From contig NZ_LZJI01000042.1 of NCBI RefSeq assembly GCF_001667775.1, forward strand, positions 1 through 39,732: a stretch of 39,732 nucleotides of DNA, written 5' to 3'. Positions 36,347 to 39,732 of this stretch are shown here, one piece after another. The position numbers and the translations under genes are program-made. The notes under the pieces were generated by a model. That model searched no databases. It worked only from the letters and a program-made list of their open reading frames with translations, and was not told where the DNA came from. This DNA comes from Mycobacterium sp. E1747. GTDB taxonomy: Bacteria; Actinomycetota; Actinomycetes; Mycobacteriales; Mycobacteriaceae. How positions within the stretch are numbered: the first letter of the stretch is position 1; every line of letters begins with the position of its first letter.

Positions 36347-36599
36347 GGGCCTCGTCGGCCGGTCGTTCGGCGCCGCGCTCCATAATGGCCGTTTGGTCGT
36401 CGATGTCGGCGACGGTCACGAAGCCGGTGTCCGGGGAGATCCGATTCGCGACCTTGCGGCGCCCCCCTTCGATCATCGACTTGGCTACGGGGCTGCTGGT
36501 CAGCGCCCGATAGGTGCCGACGATCTGCTCGTAGCGGCGCCGCCCGGCCTTGGAGCCCAGCACGTAACCCAGTCCCAGCACCACGACATACCGGATCAA
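36321..36599 (-). CDS. Small YtxH-like membrane-associated protein (Rv2342-like)
   Basis: A 92-residue protein. The first 16 residues are hydrophobic and glycine-rich (RYVVVLGLGYVLGSKAGRRR), like the start of YtxH-type proteins, then basic and acidic helical segments (AKSMIEGGRRKVANRI; FVTVADIDDQTAIMERG). It matches M. tuberculosis Rv2342 by position. GGGAGGA lies on the complementary strand at about 36606-36612, upstream of the ATG. Function unknown. Convergent with dnaG, overlapping its end by 26 bases, with no terminator between. Confidence 0.8.
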   Translation of the reverse strand: MIRYVVVLGLGYVLGSKAGRRRYEQIVGTYRALTSSPVAKSMIEGGRRKVANRISPDTGFVTVADIDDQTAIMERGAERPADEALTSSDRRR

Positions 36600-36680
36600 A
36601 AGCGTTCCTCCCGACTATCGACCATTCCATCCTGCCTCACCCGGCCCGGTGCGTGCGCGTCCGATCCGTCCCTGTCCAGT

Positions 36681-36710
36681 TGGGTGCGGTTATGCCAGTA
36701 CGCTAGAGTC
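36681..36710 (+). promoter_or_regulatory. Promoter of the tRNA-Asn gene
   Basis: TTGGGT at 36681-36686 and TAGAGT at 36705-36710 are 18 bases apart, a fair sigma-A promoter, with predicted transcription start about 10 bases before the tRNA. Confidence 0.4.
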
Positions 36711-36728
36711 GTCCCGCGATCGTGTTGA

Positions 36729-36801
36729 TCCCCTGTAGCTCAATTGGCAGAGCGTTCGGCTGTTAACCGATAGGTTCCTGGTTCGAGTCCAGGCGGGGGA
36801 G
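36729..36801 (+). tRNA. tRNA-Asn (GTT)
   Basis: A complete 73-base cloverleaf. The acceptor TCCCCTG pairs with CGGGGGA with one G-T wobble; the anticodon loop CTGTTAA gives anticodon GTT, hence asparagine; the T-arm is CCTGG-TTCGAGT-CCAGG; the discriminator is G. The 3' CCA is not encoded. The gene follows dnaG and the Rv2342-like gene as asnT does in M. tuberculosis. It is the apparent integration site of the element to its right, and the repressor gene on the opposite strand overlaps 62 of its 73 bases. Confidence 0.97.
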
Positions 36802-37210
36802 CAAAGTTAACCTGATCTTCGGCTAACGCGACGTACTGGTTAGCGTCATCGGCAATCTCCTCGTCCCCGTCGTCGGATACAGGAGCCTTTACCAGCCGGG
36901 GGAGCATCACCACTTCTTCACGCGCTGTAGTCGCAGTGGTGCGCTGGCCTGGCGGTGGCTCGTGCATCGGGCGGCGCCCCGTCATCAGCCATACCAGATC
37001 GCAACCGGTTCGCGTGGCGATTTGCCCGCAAACGGCCTCAAAATCGCGCGGCCGGCGGGCCGACAGTTCCCAGTCACGCCATGATTGTGGGCTGATGCCG
37101 CAGGCCATGGCCGCTTCCTTGAGGTTCCAGCCCATTGCGTGCCGGACAAGAACAAGCCGTGCATCAAACGCACTGATGTCCGGCACCCAGTGATGCGTGT
37201 CTTTGTTCAT
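36740..37210 (-). CDS. Phage XRE-family repressor, C-terminus encoded antisense to tRNA-Asn
   Basis: A 156-residue protein with a helix-turn-helix near residues 18-65 (DARLVLVRHAMGWNLKEAAM; ACGISPQSWRDWELSARRP) and a DLVWLMTGRRP end of the domain. The next 60 residues are acidic and probably unstructured (SDDGDEEIADDANQ). Its last 20 residues, from A137 (PPPGLEPGTYRLTAERSAN), are read entirely from the antisense strand of tRNA-Asn, ending in a TGA in the D-arm. This is the layout of mycobacteriophage repressors in which attP lies inside the repressor gene, so that integration changes its C-terminus. The ATG at 37210 is at the predicted transcription start, so the mRNA may be leaderless; an open frame upstream to 37309 is less likely. 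Confidence 0.8.
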   Translation of the reverse strand: MNKDTHHWVPDISAFDARLVLVRHAMGWNLKEAAMACGISPQSWRDWELSARRPRDFEAVCGQIATRTGCDLVWLMTGRRPMHEPPPGQRTTATTAREEVVMLPRLVKAPVSDDGDEEIADDANQYVALAEDQVNFAPPPGLEPGTYRLTAERSAN

Positions 37211-37217
37211 GTGCCTA

Positions 37218-37246
37218 ACTATGCACAACCGGTACATGTCGCGCAA
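37218..37246 (-). promoter_or_regulatory. Predicted repressor promoter (leaderless)
   Basis: On the complementary strand TTGCGC (37246-37241) and CATAGT (37223-37218) are 17 bases apart. The transcription start would fall at about 37211-37210, which is the first base of the repressor ATG. Confidence 0.5.
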
Positions 37247-37256
37247 GTCTAGACAT
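37236..37256. promoter_or_regulatory. Candidate repressor operator
   Basis: ATGTC (37236-37240) and GACAT (37252-37256) form an inverted repeat over the -35 box of the repressor promoter, and GTCTAGAC (37247-37254) is a perfect 8-base palindrome within it. The two direct copies of ACACGGT at 37287 and 37306, 19 bases apart, could be a second protein-binding site near the opposite promoter. Confidence 0.4.
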
Positions 37257-37302
37257 ATCGTGCGTCCGACCCGTAATTCGTGATTTACACGGTGTGTCCG
37301 TA

Positions 37303-37331
37303 TTGACACGGTTCGTTAACCAGCGCATGAT
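37303..37331 (+). promoter_or_regulatory. Predicted early rightward promoter
   Basis: A perfect TTGACA (37303-37308) is 17 bases from CATGAT (37326-37331). Transcription would start near 37338-37339, where an in-frame GTG of the next gene begins, suggesting a leaderless transcript. Confidence 0.5.
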
Positions 37332-37512
37332 GACTCACGTGCCAGAACTCGTGACACTCACGACAAGTGAGGTAGCAGCAAGATTCCGGGTCGACAGCTC
37401 CGCAGTCCGCAGATGGGTCAAAGACGGCAAGCTCATTCCGGCCATCAAAACCCCCGGCGGTCACTACCGATTCAACGCCGAAGACATCGAAGCGTTCGAG
37501 CGGTCAGCATGA
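37327..37512 (+). CDS. MerR-like HTH protein (excisionase or Cro-like)
   Basis: A small DNA-binding protein of the excisionase/BldC type: LTTSEVAARFRVDSSAVRRW, the wing KLIPAIKTPGGHYRF, and NAEDIEAFERS. Proteins of this type next to a divergent phage repressor act as Xis, Cro or both; which one is not decidable here. The ATG at 37327 (61 residues) is given as the start, but the promoter geometry favours the in-frame GTG at 37339 (57 residues) as a leaderless start. No ribosome binding site is seen. The stop overlaps the antirepressor ATG (ATGA). Confidence 0.75.
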   Translation: MMTHVPELVTLTTSEVAARFRVDSSAVRRWVKDGKLIPAIKTPGGHYRFNAEDIEAFERSA

Positions 37513-38543
37513 GCACGCTACGCCCGAAGGGTGAGTTGCGGGAGTTCCTAAGGGATGCGGAAGAGATCGGCTGGAAGTTCGACGGCTATGACGGCAACGG
37601 CCATGCGAGGCTCTACCACCCCGGCAGCGGTAACCGTTATTCAGTGGCGGCTACAGCGTCTGATTGGCGATCACGAAAGAACTCGCTAGCTGATCTAAAA
37701 CGGCTCGCCCACGCCGAAGACCCTGCGGCAGTCGAGTTGTTCACATTCTCAAACGACGACGAGCAGCACCCCGTGCGCGTGATTGTCGATTCACCAGTCG
37801 GTGAACCGGTCTGGATCGGACGAGATGTCTGTGACGTGGTTGGCATCTCGAAATACCGCGATGCACTCGCCCAACTCGACGGCGATGAAAGGGTGTCCGT
37901 AGCCGTGGACACCCCTGGCGGCCGGCAGCAAGCAACTGCTGTTACTGAGGCAGGGGTTTGGTCGCTGCTCCTGATCAGCCGGTCACCGAAGGTGAAGCCG
38001 TTTAAGCGTTGGCTGACCCACAAGGTTCTGCCGCAGATCCGCCGTACAGGTCAGTTTGTTCCAGAGCCTGAGCTTCCCGCCATGCCCACGCACTCAGAGG
38101 CATTGCGGGGATGGGCAGACGAACTTGAACGTCGGCAAGCCGCTGAGGCTGAGCGGGACATGGCATTGGAGTGGGCTGCCGAACTTGAACCCACTGCAGC
38201 GGCGTGGACGCAGCTCGCCGAGTCATCCGGTGACTATGAGGTGGCCGACGCAGCCAAAGTGCTATCCCGAGACCCGAAGATCAGCATCGGCCGGGACAGG
38301 CTGTTCCGGTTCATGTGCAGCGAAGGTTGGATTTATCGCGGCTCGTCTGGTCGGTGGCGGATCTATCAAGCCCAAGTCGATAACGGACGCCTCGTTGAGA
38401 AGGTTGGGAAGCCGTTTTGGCATGAGGGCCGCGGAGAGATGGTCGTGCCAGACCCCACTGTTCGGATAACTCCGAAGGGGTTGGCGGAGTTGCATAAACG
38501 GCTTGGCGGGACGGCTCAGCAGGCATTGGTGGTTGCGTCATGA
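37509..38543 (+). CDS. Phage antirepressor: HicA-like, BRO-N and ANT/KilAC domains
   Basis: A 344-residue three-part protein. Residues 1-68 look like a HicA-type small domain (LREFLRDAEEIGWKFDGYDG; GHARLYHPGSG with H32; SDWRSRKNSLADLKRLA). A BRO-N domain follows at about 75-182 (PVWIGRDVCDVVGISKYRDA; LQDGDERVS-like LDGDERVSVAVDTPGG; AGVWSLLLISRSPKVKPFKRW). The last domain, about 245-338, is an ANT/KilAC phage antirepressor type (SIGRDRLFRFMCSEGWIYR; VDNGRLVEKVG; VRITPKGLAELHKRLGG). Phage antirepressors inactivate the repressor or modulate the early switch. The HicA-like head is unusual. ATG coupled to the upstream stop; its own stop overlaps the next ATG. Confidence 0.88.
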   Translation: MSTLRPKGELREFLRDAEEIGWKFDGYDGNGHARLYHPGSGNRYSVAATASDWRSRKNSLADLKRLAHAEDPAAVELFTFSNDDEQHPVRVIVDSPVGEPVWIGRDVCDVVGISKYRDALAQLDGDERVSVAVDTPGGRQQATAVTEAGVWSLLLISRSPKVKPFKRWLTHKVLPQIRRTGQFVPEPELPAMPTHSEALRGWADELERRQAAEAERDMALEWAAELEPTAAAWTQLAESSGDYEVADAAKVLSRDPKISIGRDRLFRFMCSEGWIYRGSSGRWRIYQAQVDNGRLVEKVGKPFWHEGRGEMVVPDPTVRITPKGLAELHKRLGGTAQQALVVAS

Positions 38544-38791
38544 ACGGCGGTATCCAGAGGTTTGAGCCGTACGGTCCTCCCCGGACTTCAATGGCCGCTG
38601 CGGTCCGTGATCTGGATGTGACGGTCGCTAGCGAGACCGCGTTGCGCCGTGAAAATCACCGTCTTCGTGCTGAGAAGGCGGAGGCGCTTTGTGCGGCCGA
38701 GGCCGAGCGTGCGGAATCCGCTCGGCTTCGTGCTCAAAACCTTGAACTGTCACAGCAATTGGAATGGGAGAAGAGTCATGTTGGATCTTGA
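38540..38791 (+). CDS. Small coiled-coil phage protein
   Basis: An 83-residue protein overlapping the antirepressor by ATGA. After a short N-terminus (NGGIQRFEPYGPPRTS) it is almost all charged helix with heptad-like leucines (ALRRENHRLRAEKAEALCAA; ARLRAQNLELSQQLEWEK), so it likely forms a coiled coil. Not recognised; possibly an early regulatory protein of the element. Its end overlaps the start of the next gene by 14 bases. Confidence 0.65.
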   Translation: MNGGIQRFEPYGPPRTSMAAAVRDLDVTVASETALRRENHRLRAEKAEALCAAEAERAESARLRAQNLELSQQLEWEKSHVGS

Positions 38792-39542
38792 TCGGATTAC
38801 GCATCCGCTGCGGTTGGCGGCGGGGTCGCATCAGCCTGGGAGCGGCAAAGGGTGCGCGATGAATGTGATCTCGTATATCAACGGGGATAAGAAGATCACC
38901 GACTACCCGGAATGTTCGGCTCGGCCGTTGGCGCGGATGGTGCAGGCGCTCAACGACCGGCTGGCCGGTCCTGATGGGTTCCTGTCGCCGGAGAACAGCG
39001 TCATCGTCTTGGATTTGGGCTGGAAGACAGTGGGGACGGCTGGTACGCCGCGCGCGGTGGTGTGGCGCTGGTTGGCTGACCTTCTCGTCGATGCTGAGCA
39101 TGGCGTGGTGCGGTACGCGCGCCCGGACGGTGCTGTTGCTATTCGGCGTGTGGCGGCGCTGTGTGTTTGGGAGTCTCGTGGTGAGTGTGTTCCGAGCGCC
39201 GAGTGGAACGAGGCGCGCGCAGCCGCATACGCAGCCGCAGCCGCAGCCGCAGACGCATACGCAGCCGCAGCCGCATACGCAGCCGCAGACGCAGCCGCAT
39301 ACGCAGCCGCATACGCATACGCAGCCGCATACGCAGCCGCATACGCAGCCGCAGACGCAGCCGCATACGCATACGCAGCCGCATACGCAGCCGCAGCCGC
39401 ATACGCAGCCGCAGCCGCAGCCGCACGGATCGAATACACCACCTGGGCTATCACGCGCTGGCGCGAGCTTGCAGGACTCGACGACGACACCGCCATTGAC
39501 GCTGCCGCGGTCGACGCCGCGCTCGCACGCATCGAAGGTTGA
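38778..39542 (+). CDS. Phage protein with long Ala/Tyr repeat
   Basis: A 254-residue protein. The ATG at 38778 follows GGGAGAAG about five bases upstream. Residues 1-145 are ordinary soluble sequence (HPLRLAAGSHQPGSGKGCAM; NSVIVLDLGWKTVGTAGTPR; WRWLADLLVDAEHGVVRYA). Residues about 149-216 are a low-complexity run of Ala with Tyr and a few Asp at near-regular intervals (AYAAAYAYAAAYAAA type), which should form one long helix. A short tail (EYTTWAITRWRELAGLDDDT) closes the chain. Similar Ala/Tyr repeats occur in putative immunity-type and phage proteins of actinobacteria. No function is assigned. Confidence 0.7.
   Translation: MLDLDRITHPLRLAAGSHQPGSGKGCAMNVISYINGDKKITDYPECSARPLARMVQALNDRLAGPDGFLSPENSVIVLDLGWKTVGTAGTPRAVVWRWLADLLVDAEHGVVRYARPDGAVAIRRVAALCVWESRGECVPSAEWNEARAAAYAAAAAAADAYAAAAAYAAADAAAYAAAYAYAAAYAAAYAAADAAAYAYAAAYAAAAAYAAAAAAARIEYTTWAITRWRELAGLDDDTAIDAAAVDAALARIEG
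39221..39426 (+). repeat. GCAGCC/GCATAC hexamer repeat tract
   Basis: About 200 bases built from the hexamers GCAGCC, GCATAC and occasional GCAGAC in irregular order, all in phase with the reading frame. The tract codes for the Ala/Tyr helix above. Such a tract is prone to slippage, which in steps of six or three bases would change length but not frame. Confidence 0.85.
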
Positions 39543-39547
39543 TTCCA

Positions 39548-39732
39548 GTGAGGATCTGTCGTCCAGTTTCCGCCCTGGTGGGTTTGGCTGTGGAGGCGAT
39601 TGAGGCAGTCGCGTTCATGTTCGACTTCTCCGACCCGGCGGACAAACTGTATGCGGATGCGTTGGCGGAGAAGGAAGCCCAGGAAGAAGCATCCGAGCCG
39701 AGCGAGCATCTGTACGACTGCGTGATGGCGTC
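39548..39732 (+). CDS. Unknown phage protein, N-terminal part (cut by window end)
   Basis: A GTG at 39548 opens a frame that runs to the end of the window, at least 61 residues. It is mainly acidic and helical (VGLAVEAIEAVAFMFDFSDP; ADALAEKEAQEEASEPSEHL). It begins six bases after the preceding stop codon and so belongs to the same operon. Not recognised. Confidence 0.5.
   Translation, partial: MRICRPVSALVGLAVEAIEAVAFMFDFSDPADKLYADALAEKEAQEEASEPSEHLYDCVMA

Larger units (their letters stand above)
36729..39732. mobile_element. Left end of an integrated phage-like element (in tRNA-Asn)
   Basis: Beyond the tRNA the conserved mycobacterial order stops and phage-type genes begin: an XRE repressor, a MerR-type excisionase/Cro-like protein, an antirepressor, and small unknown genes, tightly packed with ATGA overlaps. 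The base composition also looks less GC-rich than before the tRNA. The attachment core must lie in the tRNA, probably its 3' half, but its limits need the other end. No integrase, structural or lysis gene is present in the window; the element continues past 39732. Confidence 0.8.

Noticed and set aside
36740..37309. Longer 189-codon repressor starting at 37309
   Set aside because: It would extend across the predicted operators and both promoters; the ATG at 37210 agrees with promoter position and domain start.
38903..39709. Minus-strand open frame with Ala/Tyr repeats
   Set aside because: The repeat tract is open in all frames; the plus-strand frame has a ribosome binding site, lies in the operon and has ordinary sequence outside the repeat.

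Overview
The window is a piece of chromosome from a Mycobacterium, most likely a slow grower: it is GC-rich, carries the mycobactin siderophore genes, a PPE protein of the SVP type, an MTB12/CFP2 antigen pair, an Rv2348c-like antigen and a long run of genes in the order known from the M. tuberculosis Rv2377c-Rv2342 segment (inverted here). The species cannot be named from the sequence alone; comparisons with M. tuberculosis are from memory and marked as such.

Layout. 1-6485: the end of the mycobactin operon (mbtE tail, mbtF, mbtG, mbtH), with each gene overlapping the next. 6486-9714: two tandem MTB12-type secreted antigens, then on the opposite strand an ECF sigma factor with its carboxymuconolactone-decarboxylase partner, and a conserved small protein. 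9715-18384: stress and RNA/ribosome housekeeping genes (hrcA, dnaJ2, rsmE, phoH, ybeY, corC-like, era), interrupted by a proline-rich exported protein gene inserted between ybeY and corC. 18600-22474: a short-chain dehydrogenase, an ornithine/lysine/arginine-type decarboxylase and amiA2. 22537-24822: recO, decaprenyl diphosphate synthase and a YbjN-like protein, with three 57-bp repeats in the junction before the last. 24827-28349: an alpha/beta hydrolase, the zinc regulators zur and smtB, and divergent glyS. 28576-30307: a PPE gene and an Rv2348c-like small gene. 30331-36599: a TPM/coiled-coil membrane protein, dgt, an extra SodC-like lipoprotein, dnaG and a small YtxH-like protein.

36729-39732: a tRNA-Asn gene followed by the left end of an integrated phage-like element. 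Its repressor gene runs backwards into the tRNA, so its last 20 codons are the antisense of the tRNA. A divergent MerR-type excisionase/Cro-like gene, a HicA-like/BRO/ANT antirepressor fusion, a coiled-coil protein and an Ala/Tyr-repeat protein follow; the element continues beyond the window and no integrase is seen.

How the genes work together. MbtE, MbtF, MbtG and MbtH make the lysine-derived part of mycobactin for iron uptake. Zur and SmtB form one zinc-sensing operon next to a GlyRS that itself carries a four-cysteine zinc-knuckle signature. The phage end has the layout of integration-dependent immunity (repressor cut through by the attachment site), which is the most interesting system in the window. 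Other notable points are a lineage-specific gene flanked by a duplicated TTGA start/stop junction, a 23-codon mini-gene bridging corC and era, and MIRU-like repeats that each carry their own ribosome binding site and start codon.
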